A stretch of 43,976 nt of DNA, taken from contig CANBVJ010000023.1 in NCBI GenBank assembly GCA_947372865.1, positions 1 through 43,976 of the forward strand, given 5' to 3'. Origin of the DNA: Comamonadaceae bacterium. GTDB lineage: Bacteria > Pseudomonadota > Gammaproteobacteria > Burkholderiales > Burkholderiaceae_C. The notes beneath the pieces were generated by a model. It searched no databases and was not told the origin of the DNA. It saw only the letters and a program-made list of their open reading frames with translations. Of the stretch, positions 8,347 through 16,965 are shown piece after piece. The position numbers were made by a program, and so were the translations under genes. The first letter of the stretch is position 1. The number at the start of each line of letters is the position of its first letter.

Positions 8347-8869
8347 TGAGTTGCCTCACCAGGGGTTCGATTTTTGTGCGGATGACTTCGGGCGTGATCG
8401 GGCCGATTTGCTTGAAACGCACCACGCCCTGGCGGTCCATGATGAAGGTCTCGGGCACGCCGTAGACGCCGTAGTCGATGCCAACGCGGCCGTCCAGGTC
8501 GGTGAGCGATGCGTTGTAGGGGTTGCCAAAATCCGCCAGCCATTTTTGGCCTGCGGCACGCTGGTCTTTGTAGTTCAGGCCGTAGATCGGCAGCATCTTG
8601 GACTTGGCAAACTCCACCAAAAGCGGATGCTCTTCGCGGCAGGCCACGCACCACGAGGCCCATACATTGAGCATCCAGACCTGGCCCAGCAGGTCGTCGC
8701 GGCGGATGGTCTGCGCCGGGTCGTCCAGCCGCGCCAGTGCAAAGGCCGGCGCCGGTTTGCCAATCAGGGGCGACGGCACTTCCTTGGGGTCGAGCTTGAG
8801 CCCGGCGCCCAAAAACAGCACCAGCACCAGAAAGATGCCCATGGGTATCAAAAACTTCAGGTATTTCAT
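8339..8869 (-). CDS. ccmG: Thiol:disulfide interchange protein CcmG/DsbE
   Basis: 176 aa. One N-terminal membrane anchor (about 5-23) and a periplasmic thioredoxin fold with the active site NVWASWCVACREEHP (cysteines at about 74 and 77). The family-specific segments GLNYKD, FGNPY and GVYGVPETFIMDRQG with the cis-proline are present. It passes electrons from the CcdA/DsbD system to CcmH and apocytochrome c. It overlaps ccmF by 4 nt and ccmH by 8 nt. Confidence 0.96.
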   Translation of the reverse strand: MKYLKFLIPMGIFLVLVLFLGAGLKLDPKEVPSPLIGKPAPAFALARLDDPAQTIRRDDLLGQVWMLNVWASWCVACREEHPLLVEFAKSKMLPIYGLNYKDQRAAGQKWLADFGNPYNASLTDLDGRVGIDYGVYGVPETFIMDRQGVVRFKQIGPITPEVIRTKIEPLVRQLNG

Positions 8870-10824
8870 GCGGCCACTCCTGGTTTGCGGCGGTAGCGTC
8901 GGTCGGTCACGGCCAGCAAACCGCCCAGTGCCATCAGCAGACAGCCGCCCCAGATCCAGTCGATAAAGGGCTTGACGTAGACGCGCACGATCCAGGCACC
9001 GCCTTCGACCTGCTCGCCCAGCGACACATACAGGTCGCGGGTGACACCGGCGTCAATCGCGGCTTCGGTCATCGGGTTTTGCTGCACGCGGTAAATGCGC
9101 TTTTCCGGGTGCATGTCCAGGGGTGCTCCACCATTGCGGCTGACTTGCATCTGCCCTTGCATGGCCATGTAATTGGGGCCTTGCAGCTCCTTGACGCCAT
9201 TGAAGCTGAAGGTGTAGCCACGCACCGTGGTGCTGTCGCCTACGGCCATCTTGACATCGCGCTCGACCTCGTAGGTTTTGACCATCACCACGCCAAAGCA
9301 AAAAGCGGCAATGCCCAGATGCGCCACCATCATGCCCACCAGCGCACGCGGGATTTGCCGCGCCCGGGTGCCAGCCTCAGCCCACGCGGCGCCTGCGGGG
9401 TGCACGCGCTCCCACACGTCGGTAGCCACCGAAGCGGCAATCCAAAACGCCATCACCAAGCCCAAAGTCGAGACCGGACGTACTTCGCCGGCCAGCCAAC
9501 CGGTGGCCAGCGACGCCAGCACCGTAACCACCGCCGCCCAGCGCAAGCGCAGGGCCAGCGAGGGCAAATCGGTCTCTTTCCAGCGCGCCAAGGGGCCCAC
9601 GCCCATCAGGAAAACGGTGGGCGCCATCAGCGGCATGAAAACCGCATCAAAGTACGGTGGGCCCACCGAGATCTTGCCCAGGCCCAAAGCGTCCAGCAGC
9701 AGCGGGTACAGCGTGCCCAGCAACACCGCCAGCGCCGCCACCAGCAGCAACACGTTATTGCCCAACAAGGCCGATTCTTTGGACCACAGCGCAAAGCGCT
9801 TGCCCAGGCCCACGGTGGGTGCGCGCCAGGCGTACAGCGCAAACGACGAACCCACCACCACGGTCAAAAAGGCCAGAATGAACAGACCCCGACGCGGGTC
9901 AGTGGCAAAGGCGTGAACCGAGGACAACACGCCCGAGCGCACCAAGAATGTTCCCAAGAGCGAGAACGAGAAAGCCAAAATCGCCAGCAACACCGTCCAG
10001 GACTTGAAGCTGTTGCGCTTCTCAGTCACGGCCAGCGAATGGATCAGCGCAGTGCCCAAGAGCCAGGGCATGAGCGAGGCGTTTTCCACCGGGTCCCAAA
10101 ACCACCAGCCGCCCCAGCCCAGCTCGTAATATGCCCACGAGCTGCCCAGCGCGATGCCAATCGTCAGAAACATCCAGGCCACCGTCGTCCAAGGCCGCGT
10201 CCAGCGTGCCCAGGTGGAATCGAGGTTGCCACCTAGAAGCGCGGCAATCGCAAATGCAAAGGCCACCGAAAAGCCCACATAGCCCATGTACAGCATGGGC
10301 GGGTGGATGACCATGCCCGGGTCTTGCAGCAGCGGGTTCAGGTCGCGCCCGTCAAGTGGAGCGGGGAACAACCGATCAAAAGGGTTGGACGTGAACAGCA
10401 TGAAGAGCAAAAAGCCCACGCTCACCAAGCCCATCACCGCAAGAATGCGCGCCACCACCGCCTCAGGCAAATGGCGGCTGAAAGCCGCCACGGCCACCGT
10501 CCACAGGCACAGCATTTGCACCCACAGCAAGAGCGAGCCTTCGTGTCCGCCCCACACCCCGGCAATGCGGTACTGCAGTGGCAGTGCGGTGTTGGAGTTG
10601 GAAGCCACATACAGCACCGAAAAATCGTGCCGCACAAAAGACGCCACCAGACAGGCAAACGCAATCGCCACCAGCACAAAGAGCGCATACGCGCCGGGGC
10701 GGGCCAGGCCCATCCAGTCGCTGCGGCCGGTGGCTGCACCGGCCATGGGCAGCACGCCCAGCACCAGGGCAACGCCCAGGGCCAGCCACAAGGCGAAGTG
10801 GCCTATTTCAGGAATCAAAGTCAT
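8866..10824 (-). CDS. ccmF: Haem lyase subunit CcmF
   Basis: 652 aa, about 13-15 membrane helices. CcmF takes haem from CcmE and ligates it to apocytochrome c together with CcmH and CcmI. The haem-handling tryptophan-rich signature [20 protein letters not shown] lies at about residues 230-250; other conserved pieces are [24 protein letters not shown] and [17 protein letters not shown]. The C-terminal periplasmic domain and last helix ([20 protein letters not shown]) are complete. It overlaps ccmE and ccmG by 4 nt each. Confidence 0.98.
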   Translation of the reverse strand: MTLIPEIGHFALWLALGVALVLGVLPMAGAATGRSDWMGLARPGAYALFVLVAIAFACLVASFVRHDFSVLYVASNSNTALPLQYRIAGVWGGHEGSLLLWVQMLCLWTVAVAAFSRHLPEAVVARILAVMGLVSVGFLLFMLFTSNPFDRLFPAPLDGRDLNPLLQDPGMVIHPPMLYMGYVGFSVAFAFAIAALLGGNLDSTWARWTRPWTTVAWMFLTIGIALGSSWAYYELGWGGWWFWDPVENASLMPWLLGTALIHSLAVTEKRNSFKSWTVLLAILAFSFSLLGTFLVRSGVLSSVHAFATDPRRGLFILAFLTVVVGSSFALYAWRAPTVGLGKRFALWSKESALLGNNVLLLVAALAVLLGTLYPLLLDALGLGKISVGPPYFDAVFMPLMAPTVFLMGVGPLARWKETDLPSLALRLRWAAVVTVLASLATGWLAGEVRPVSTLGLVMAFWIAASVATDVWERVHPAGAAWAEAGTRARQIPRALVGMMVAHLGIAAFCFGVVMVKTYEVERDVKMAVGDSTTVRGYTFSFNGVKELQGPNYMAMQGQMQVSRNGGAPLDMHPEKRIYRVQQNPMTEAAIDAGVTRDLYVSLGEQVEGGAWIVRVYVKPFIDWIWGGCLLMALGGLLAVTDRRYRRKPGVAA

Positions 10825-11276
10825 TTCGCGGGCACCAAGGTTGTGGCCGCTTTTGCATTTGCCTGGGCAGCGTTCTTCAACGCTTGCGCCGCTTCGGGCG
10901 GCATGTAGTTTTCGTCGTGCTTGGCCAGCACCTCTTTGGCCTGGAACACGCCGTTTTCAAGCTGGCCCTGGGCGACCACGCCTTTGCCTTCCTTGAACAG
11001 GTCGGGCAAGATGCCCGAAAACTGCACCGGCACCGTCTTGGCGGTGTCGGTCACTTCAAAATTAACCTTGACGCCATCGCGTTTGACGCTGCCTTCGACC
11101 ACCAGACCGCCCAGGCGAAAGGTGCGCCCCGCAGGAGCTTCCTTAGCGGCAATTTGTGTGGGGGTGTAAAAAAATACCAAGTTGCTTTGAAAAGCATTCA
11201 GCACCAAGGCCGTAGCCGCGCCAACGACGGCGACGACCCCCAGCGCAATGGCCATGCGTTTGCGCCGTGGCGTCAT
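10821..11276 (-). CDS. ccmE: Haem chaperone CcmE
   Basis: 151 aa. An N-terminal anchor (about 8-26) and an OB-fold beta-barrel. The covalent haem-binding site is the [11 protein letters not shown] segment: His at about 120 and Tyr at about 124, the standard HxxxY form. The conserved [12 protein letters not shown] strand is at about 53-64. It accepts haem from CcmCD and gives it to CcmF. It overlaps ccmD and ccmF by 4 nt. Confidence 0.97.
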   Translation of the reverse strand: MTPRRKRMAIALGVVAVVGAATALVLNAFQSNLVFFYTPTQIAAKEAPAGRTFRLGGLVVEGSVKRDGVKVNFEVTDTAKTVPVQFSGILPDLFKEGKGVVAQGQLENGVFQAKEVLAKHDENYMPPEAAQALKNAAQANAKAATTLVPAK

Positions 11277-11446
11277 AAATCAATGTCCTCTTGTTGATCG
11301 TGAATGTGCGCAATGGCACGGCGTTGGCGCTTTGCGGCGCTGCGCACTTCCAACAGCAGGCCCAGCGCCACCACGGCGTACGAGCCCCAAACGTACAAGG
11401 CGTAGCCGCCCATGGCCCAAAAATCGCTCCAGCTTGCCCAGATCAT
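11273..11446 (-). CDS. ccmD: Haem exporter accessory protein CcmD
   Basis: 57 aa, a usual CcmD size. A single membrane helix (about 16-32, [18 protein letters not shown]) preceded by the conserved [12 protein letters not shown] and followed by basic residues (RSAAKRQRR). CcmD helps release haem-CcmE from the CcmABC complex. The start ATG at 11446 overlaps the ccmC stop (ATGA), which fits the coupling seen through the operon; the much longer frame upstream of it is inside ccmC. Confidence 0.93.
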   Translation of the reverse strand: MIWASWSDFWAMGGYALYVWGSYAVVALGLLLEVRSAAKRQRRAIAHIHDQQEDIDL

Positions 11447-12183
11447 GCGCTCACCTCCTGCGCCCAGCGGGTGTGGCGCTCGCGCTCCAGAATAATGCTG
11501 CGCACCCGGTACAAAGCCATGGCGATGGTGTAAGCCCAAAACGCCAGCGCCATCAGCAGCATGGCCCACAACATGGTTTGCGCCATGCTCGAACCCTTGG
11601 TAATGGACACCGAAGCGCCCTGGTGCAAGGTGTTCCACCACTTGACCGAGAAATAAATAATGGGCACATTGACCGCCCCCACCAGCGCCAGCAGGCCGCC
11701 GGCCTTGTCGGCGCGGCGCGGGTCGTCAATCGCGCTGGTCAGGGCAATGTAGCCCATGTACAGAAAAAACAAAATCAGCTCGGACGTGAGGCGCGCGTCC
11801 CACACCCACCAGGCGCCCCACATCGGCTTGCCCCACAAGGCGCCGGTCCAAAGCGACAAAAAGGTAAACAGCGCGCCCGTGGGCGCCAGAGCCTGGGTCA
11901 TCATGCCCGAAAGGCGTGTGTTGAAGGTAAAGCCCAAAAAGGCCCAAAACGCCATCGCCAGGTAAATCACCATGGACATCCAGGACGCAGGCACGTGCAC
12001 AAAGATGATGCGGTAGCCCTCGCCTTGCTGAAAGTCGGTGGGCGCCACAAAGAAACCCAGGTACAAGGCGGCCAGCGCCAGCACCGCCGCCAGCGCGGCA
12101 AACGGGCGCCAGAGCTTGCCCGCCAGGGGATAAAAGGTCTGGGGCGCAGCCCAGTGGAACCATTGGATATTTTTCAAATTCAT
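11443..12183 (-). CDS. ccmC: Haem transporter/handling protein CcmC
   Basis: 246 aa, six membrane helices. It contains the periplasmic tryptophan-rich loop WGAWWVWDARLTSELILFF and the flanking histidines that present haem to CcmE, plus VPASWMSMVIYLAMAFWAF. The start is directly next to the ccmB stop (no gap), and the end overlaps ccmD by 4 nt. Confidence 0.97.
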   Translation of the reverse strand: MNLKNIQWFHWAAPQTFYPLAGKLWRPFAALAAVLALAALYLGFFVAPTDFQQGEGYRIIFVHVPASWMSMVIYLAMAFWAFLGFTFNTRLSGMMTQALAPTGALFTFLSLWTGALWGKPMWGAWWVWDARLTSELILFFLYMGYIALTSAIDDPRRADKAGGLLALVGAVNVPIIYFSVKWWNTLHQGASVSITKGSSMAQTMLWAMLLMALAFWAYTIAMALYRVRSIILERERHTRWAQEVSA

Positions 12184-12849
12184 TTATTCAAGCGCAATGC
12201 GCAGTGCGGCCGAACACATCCAGGGGCCAAAAAAAGCCGCCAGCACCAGCATCGCCATCAAAATCGACACATGGGCAGCGTAACCCACCCCGCTGATTTG
12301 CGCCTCGACCGCCCCCGCGCCAAACACCAGGGCCGGAATGTACAAAGGCAAAATCAGCAAGGAGAGCAGCACTTCGCCCCCACGCACGCCCAGCGTGAGC
12401 GCCGCACCCACGGCGCCAATCAGCGACAAAAGCGGCGTACCCACCAGCAGCGAGAGCACCAGCACCTGCATGGCACCTGCGTCCAGGTCAAACTGCAAGG
12501 CCAGCAGCGGCGCCAGCAAAGCCAGGGGCAAGCCCGACAAAAGCCAGTGCGCCAAAATTTTCGCACCCACCAGCACTGGCAGCGGCGTGTCCGACAAGGC
12601 CATTTGCTCCAGGGTGCCGTCCTGAAAGTCCGCTGAGAATAATCGCCCCAGCGACAGCAGGCTGGCCAACAAGGCGCCTACCCACAAAATACCGGGGGCA
12701 ATTTTGCGCAAAACACCCAGTTCAGGGCCAATGCCCAAGGGGAAAAGCGTCGCAACCACCACAAAAAAGAACAGCGCGGTCAGCACCTCGCTCTTGCGGC
12801 GCATGGCCAGGCGCACATCGCGCTGCACAAGGGCAATAAAAGCGTTCAT
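12184..12849 (-). CDS. ccmB: ABC transporter permease CcmB
   Basis: 221 aa, six membrane helices. It begins MNAFIALVQRDVRLAMRRKS, the standard CcmB N-terminus, followed by LTALFFFVVVATLFPLGIGPE. It contains DFQDGTLEQMALSDTPL and GTPLLSLIGAVGAALTLG. It forms the CcmAB ABC module that drives haem-CcmE release. The start at 12849 overlaps the ccmA stop by 4 nt; the longer open frame upstream lies inside ccmA. Confidence 0.96.
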   Translation of the reverse strand: MNAFIALVQRDVRLAMRRKSEVLTALFFFVVVATLFPLGIGPELGVLRKIAPGILWVGALLASLLSLGRLFSADFQDGTLEQMALSDTPLPVLVGAKILAHWLLSGLPLALLAPLLALQFDLDAGAMQVLVLSLLVGTPLLSLIGAVGAALTLGVRGGEVLLSLLILPLYIPALVFGAGAVEAQISGVGYAAHVSILMAMLVLAAFFGPWMCSAALRIALE

Positions 12850-13460
12850 GGTTGGAGCCGGTAGCTGCTGCCCCGCCCTTGCAAATCCATAGGCTGGTGG
12901 CTGGTAAACAACGCCATGCCACCGCGCTGCACATGGGTGGAAATCGCGTCTGCCACCAGGGCCTGGGCCTGGACGTCGAGCGCGACAAAGGGTTCGTCCA
13001 GCACCCACAGGGGTGCGGCTTGCAGCATCAGGCGCGCCAGGGCGACGCGCCGCTTTTGGCCTTGGGACAGCACCCGCACCGGCATCCGGGTGCGCCCGCG
13101 CAAGCCCAGGCGCTGCAGCGCAGCCAGCGCGTCGGCGTGCACAAAGCTGCGCCCGGCAATGGCGGCATCTGCTTCCAGGTTTTCCAGCGCGCTGAGTTCG
13201 TCTTTGAGGGCCAGCGCGTGGCCCAGGTAGAGCAAATCGGTGTGAAAAGCCTCTGGCGCCTGCGCCAGCGGCAGCCCCTTCCAGCACACCTGCCCGTGGG
13301 CGGGCGGCGTAAAACCGGTGACGATGCGCAGCAAACTCGTTTTGCCCGACCCATTGGCGCCTTCCAGATGCAGCCACTGGCCCGCGTTCAGGTCGAAACT
13401 CACCCCAGAGAACAGGGTTTGGTCGCCGCGAACGCAAGACAGGTCAGAAACAGAAAGCAT
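12846..13460 (-). CDS. ccmA: ABC transporter ATP-binding protein CcmA
   Basis: 204 aa. Walker A ANGSGKTSLLR at about 35-45, the ABC signature VLSQGQKRRVALARL, and Walker B LWVLDEPFVALD are all present, as is the terminal switch region LFTSHQPM. It energises haem release from CcmE. It starts only 11 nt after the stop of the tetraheme cytochrome gene, which places the whole ccm operon directly behind the electron-transfer genes. Confidence 0.97.
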   Translation of the reverse strand: MLSVSDLSCVRGDQTLFSGVSFDLNAGQWLHLEGANGSGKTSLLRIVTGFTPPAHGQVCWKGLPLAQAPEAFHTDLLYLGHALALKDELSALENLEADAAIAGRSFVHADALAALQRLGLRGRTRMPVRVLSQGQKRRVALARLMLQAAPLWVLDEPFVALDVQAQALVADAISTHVQRGGMALFTSHQPMDLQGRGSSYRLQP

Positions 13461-13471
13461 GCAGTGGTGGT

Positions 13472-14065
13472 TTATTCGTCGGGGTCTACGTATTCTTTGG
13501 GCAGGTGGTGGGCAATACCTTTGTGGCAGTCGATACAGGTTTTACCTTCTTCCTTGGCCTTCATGTGCTTTTTGTAGGGCGTCTGCTTTTGCAGCTCGGG
13601 GCTCATGGCCTCGAAGGCATGGCAGTTGCGACATTCGCGGGAATTGTTCTCTTTCATCCGGTCCCACTCGTGGGTTGCCAGTTCCATGCGGTGCGATTCG
13701 AACTTTTCCTTGGTGTCAATGTAGCCCGTAAGCTTACCCCACACTTCCATGCTGGCCTTGGCCTTACGAATCATTTTATGCGTCCACTCCTTGGGTACGT
13801 GGCAGTCCGAGCAAACGGCTCGCACACCGGTACGGTTGGAAAAGTGGATGGTTTCCTTGTACTCCTGGTACACGTTGTCCCGCATTTCATGGCAGGTGGT
13901 GCAAAACTCCAGGGTGTTGGTGGCTTCCATGCCGGTGTTAAAGCCGCCCCAGAACAAAATGCCGATCACAAAGGACAGGCTGGAGATCGCCAGCAAAGAA
14001 TACTTGGCGCTGGGTTTGTTGATAAAGGCCCAAAAGCGCTTGAGCACGCCGGGATTGTTTTCCAT
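13472..14065 (-). CDS. cymA: Tetraheme NapC/NirT family cytochrome c (CymA-like quinol dehydrogenase/quinone reductase)
   Basis: 197 aa. One N-terminal membrane helix at about 22-42 anchors a periplasmic domain with four CxxCH haem sites at about residues 55-59 (CTTCH), 85-89 (CSDCH), 145-149 (CRNCH) and 177-181 (CIDCH). The spacing and the segments CHEMRDNVYQEYKETIH and CSDCHVPKEW are the NapC/NirT/CymA pattern. Proteins of this kind pass electrons between the quinone pool and periplasmic cytochromes in either direction. It follows the MtrB-like gene after 79 nt, which hold a hairpin, and precedes ccmA by 11 nt. NapC itself is possible by family, but there is no nitrate reductase here and the neighbours point to CymA/MtoC function. 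Confidence 0.93.
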   Translation of the reverse strand: MENNPGVLKRFWAFINKPSAKYSLLAISSLSFVIGILFWGGFNTGMEATNTLEFCTTCHEMRDNVYQEYKETIHFSNRTGVRAVCSDCHVPKEWTHKMIRKAKASMEVWGKLTGYIDTKEKFESHRMELATHEWDRMKENNSRECRNCHAFEAMSPELQKQTPYKKHMKAKEEGKTCIDCHKGIAHHLPKEYVDPDE

Positions 14066-14096
14066 TTTTCTGACTCCTTGCGGTTAATCCAGTGCG

Positions 14097-14120
14097 AACG
14101 GGACCTGGTGGGGTCCCGTT
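14097..14120. promoter_or_regulatory. Intra-operon hairpin between mtoB-like and cymA-like genes
   Basis: AACGGGACC (14097-14105) pairs with GGTCCCGTT (14112-14120), a perfect 9-bp stem with a 6-nt loop, in the 79-nt gap after the porin stop. There is no U-tract on the minus strand after it, so it looks like an RNA-processing or 3'-end-stabilising stem more than a terminator. It could set different levels for the porin-cytochrome pair and the downstream cymA-ccm genes. Confidence 0.55.
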
Positions 14121-14144
14121 GGCGTTTATCAGGCGGTTTGGGCC

Positions 14145-16940
14145 TTAGAAGGTGTAGACGTAGCTCACACCGACGGTTTGCACCGTGAAGTCAGGCGCAA
14201 GTTCATTGGTTGGCAGGAAGCCGGAGCCGGTAGAACCCGTCTGCATGCTGTCAAAGGACCAGTCAACCACCTTGGTTTGCGCATAGGTGTAGCTCAGGCG
14301 CATGGACGAAGCCTTGTCAAAGCTGTATTTGCCCTTGACCTTGACCTCGACCGTGTTGGATGTGACCGTTGGGAAGGCCGTTGCGGCAATATAGAAGGCG
14401 GCCGTAGTATTTGCTGGCGAACCATTGACTGCTGCGGGGTTGTTTACATATGAGCCACCGCTAACTGCAATATCCGACTTCGCGCTGGAGAAGACTAGCT
14501 CGGTGGTGAGGTCAAACTTGCCTGCCATCAAACCCTTGTGGGTGTAATTGAAGCCCACGGTGTCCACATGGTCACGCATGTCTGCCGACCATTCGTTGCA
14601 GGGGTCAATCCTGTTGTTTTGATTGCGCAAAGCGATGGTGTTGAGTGCAACGCCGTTGACCACACCGCAACTCGCGTTGCCTAGGATGGCGGTGTTGCTG
14701 GCCTGGCCAACATAGGCATTTGTGCCAGTACCAGCATTATTCGTTGCCAATGAGTTGCCGGCGCTGGTAGAACGCTGCTCCTCGGTGCTGACGAAAAAGC
14801 CGATGCGGGTGTTCTCACTGGCCACATACACCCCGTCAAGGTTGAGTGCGGCGGTTTGCGCCTTGTTCAGCCCGTACTGTGAATTCGCGTAGTTGTCGTT
14901 GTTGTAGTCGATTCCACCTTGCATGGAAAAGCGCTCATTGGCCTGCCAATTGACCGAGCTACGCACTTTGTTGCGGTCGCGATCGGCCATGTTGAAGCGG
15001 CGCATTCCCACCAACTCGCTGATGCGGTTGACGTTGCCGTACAGCGATTGAGTCAAAGCGGCGGTGCCACTGGTGCTGAAGTAATACAGCTGCGTTGGCG
15101 TCATAGCCGCCAATTGCGCCGGAGTGGGGTAACCCATCCACACACCGTTGCCCGTCAGGCCCAAGGCCAGCATGGCTTGGTACGCGCTGACCGTAACCCC
15201 TGCCGCAGCGGCTGACGATGGGATTTGGTTGGCCATGGGCACCAGGGCCAAAAAGGCATCCGAGTTGTAGTTTCCCACCGTACGGGCGGAGAAGGCATAG
15301 CCCAATTTGGCACTCACATCTTCGCTCAACGCACTACGGATTTCGGCGCGCAGGGTTTTTTCGGTCGTGGTCGCGGCGTCAGCACAATCGATCCACGAAC
15401 CCGTGCAATAACGGTCGATATTTTGCAAGTCAAAACCGACCTTGATCGCCTGGCCCTGCGCCAGCTTGTAATCTGCATCCAGATTGACCTGGTTGGACCG
15501 CTTGCTGTAGGGCCGGTTGGCGTTGATGTTTGCCGCTGAGCCCAAGTCGCCGCCAGTATGGGTCCAGCCCAGGTTGACAGCATTAAATACCGATGTACCC
15601 GACTTGGTTTCGCCCGGATCGTAAAACACATAATTGCTAACCGCGGTCTGGTTGTCACGCTCGTCAAATTTGTATGCCGCTGTCAATGCCAGGTCTTTGC
15701 TGGTCTTATCGTGGAGCTTGGCGCTAAACGAGCGATTGACCACCAAACCACCCAATGACGTCTGTGGCAAACCAGAGCCCAGTTCGGTGCCAGTCGTCAG
15801 GTACGCATCGTCCTGGGTGCTGCGTCCGTAGGTAGCATTGACCACCAGTTTGGTTGCCTTCGAAAAATCGTAGCCTCCGGTCAGGCTAATTTGGTGGAAC
15901 TGGTTGTCCGGCGCGCTACTCATCCGGTTAAGGGTGTGGTCCGCCGTGGCCCAATTCTCCCAAGACATGGACTTGACGTTATTGCTAAACAGCGAGGTGT
16001 AGTAATTCACACTCATGAAGCTGTTGGCGTCACGGTAGTTCAAGCTTACGTCGAGTTGATCGGTGCGCGTGTCAATCAGGTCAGGAATCACCATGGCGAT
16101 GTCGCCACCCGTGTTACGCGAAACCGTGCTCATGGGTTTCAGACCCTTTTTGAACTCCTGGCGGGCACTAGCCACCAGGCCCCAGTGATCGTCAATTTCC
16201 GCACCAAAGCCGATATCAGTTTTGGTTCGCTTGGTCGACAAATTGACGTTTTGAAAATCGGCATTGTCGATGGCAGCGGTCGCCTGCATGGCCGAAATCT
16301 GACCGGCTGTGGGTGCATAAATGGCCGAGGGATGGCCGGCAGAATAGGCATTGGCCGCGTTATCAAAGCGATAAACGGCGTCATTGCCAATGAAGTTCGG
16401 ATCCAGCGTCAATGCGTTGACAGAAGGCGTAACCGCTGTAGTGGCATTCGGATTGACGTTGAGCTGCAACGGTCGCACCCAGTTCGATGGCAAAGTCAGC
16501 GTGCTGGTGCCTGCGCCCAACAAAGGGGTTTGGTAACTGTCTGAGCGGTTACGCAGCAACTCGTCGTAGCCAAAATTAAAGCGGTATTTTCCCTGGTCGC
16601 TGAACTCCATGTTCAGGCTGCGGGTCTCCAATCCAAGGTCTTGCCCCACGATGCGGTAGCGCTCAGTGCCACCACTGTCGTAACTGTAGCCGCCCCGCAA
16701 ATCCATACCCAGGTTGGCGGTTGCGCCCTGCTTTTGCAGGCCGTTGTATTCGCCGTATTTGTAGGACCCGTTGTCCGTGTTGGTGACCCCAACTTCCACG
16801 GTTTTGGCCGCTTGCGTCAATTCAGCCACTGTGGCGTCCTCGGCCTGCGCCATCGCGGGCAACATTGCCAAAGTCAGCAGCGCAGCATGAGCGGCCAGGA
16901 CTGTGGCCCGGACGACAAATTGGTTGTTGTGCGTTTTCAT
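14145..16940 (-). CDS. mtoB: MtrB/PioB family decaheme-associated outer membrane beta-barrel protein
   Basis: 931 aa. It has a Sec signal (about 1-33, ending MAQA) and a long barrel of alternating strands ending in the outer-membrane insertion signal VSYVYTF with terminal Phe. The MtrB/PioB look is clear in the N-terminal VEVGVTNTDNGSYKYGEYNGL, in RYRIVGQDLGLETRSLN and in FNFGYDELLRNRSD. In the family, the barrel sheathes the periplasmic decaheme cytochrome and carries electrons across the outer membrane. It is much longer than Shewanella MtrB (about 700 aa); extra length is in probable loops at about 140-230, 555-640 and 725-790. The N-terminal CxxC of Shewanella MtrB is absent; the only cysteines are at about 512, 519, 758 and 781. 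The gene also looks less GC-rich than its neighbours. Confidence 0.95.
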   Translation of the reverse strand: MKTHNNQFVVRATVLAAHAALLTLAMLPAMAQAEDATVAELTQAAKTVEVGVTNTDNGSYKYGEYNGLQKQGATANLGMDLRGGYSYDSGGTERYRIVGQDLGLETRSLNMEFSDQGKYRFNFGYDELLRNRSDSYQTPLLGAGTSTLTLPSNWVRPLQLNVNPNATTAVTPSVNALTLDPNFIGNDAVYRFDNAANAYSAGHPSAIYAPTAGQISAMQATAAIDNADFQNVNLSTKRTKTDIGFGAEIDDHWGLVASARQEFKKGLKPMSTVSRNTGGDIAMVIPDLIDTRTDQLDVSLNYRDANSFMSVNYYTSLFSNNVKSMSWENWATADHTLNRMSSAPDNQFHQISLTGGYDFSKATKLVVNATYGRSTQDDAYLTTGTELGSGLPQTSLGGLVVNRSFSAKLHDKTSKDLALTAAYKFDERDNQTAVSNYVFYDPGETKSGTSVFNAVNLGWTHTGGDLGSAANINANRPYSKRSNQVNLDADYKLAQGQAIKVGFDLQNIDRYCTGSWIDCADAATTTEKTLRAEIRSALSEDVSAKLGYAFSARTVGNYNSDAFLALVPMANQIPSSAAAAGVTVSAYQAMLALGLTGNGVWMGYPTPAQLAAMTPTQLYYFSTSGTAALTQSLYGNVNRISELVGMRRFNMADRDRNKVRSSVNWQANERFSMQGGIDYNNDNYANSQYGLNKAQTAALNLDGVYVASENTRIGFFVSTEEQRSTSAGNSLATNNAGTGTNAYVGQASNTAILGNASCGVVNGVALNTIALRNQNNRIDPCNEWSADMRDHVDTVGFNYTHKGLMAGKFDLTTELVFSSAKSDIAVSGGSYVNNPAAVNGSPANTTAAFYIAATAFPTVTSNTVEVKVKGKYSFDKASSMRLSYTYAQTKVVDWSFDSMQTGSTGSGFLPTNELAPDFTVQTVGVSYVYTF

Positions 16941-16965
16941 AATGTGTATCCCCGTCTAAATATCA

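Noticed and set aside
13472..14065. Calling the tetraheme protein NapC of a nitrate reductase
   Set aside because: No napA, napB or other nitrate genes occur here and the neighbours are porin-cytochrome and ccm genes; the family cannot be separated by sequence alone, so CymA-like was preferred.
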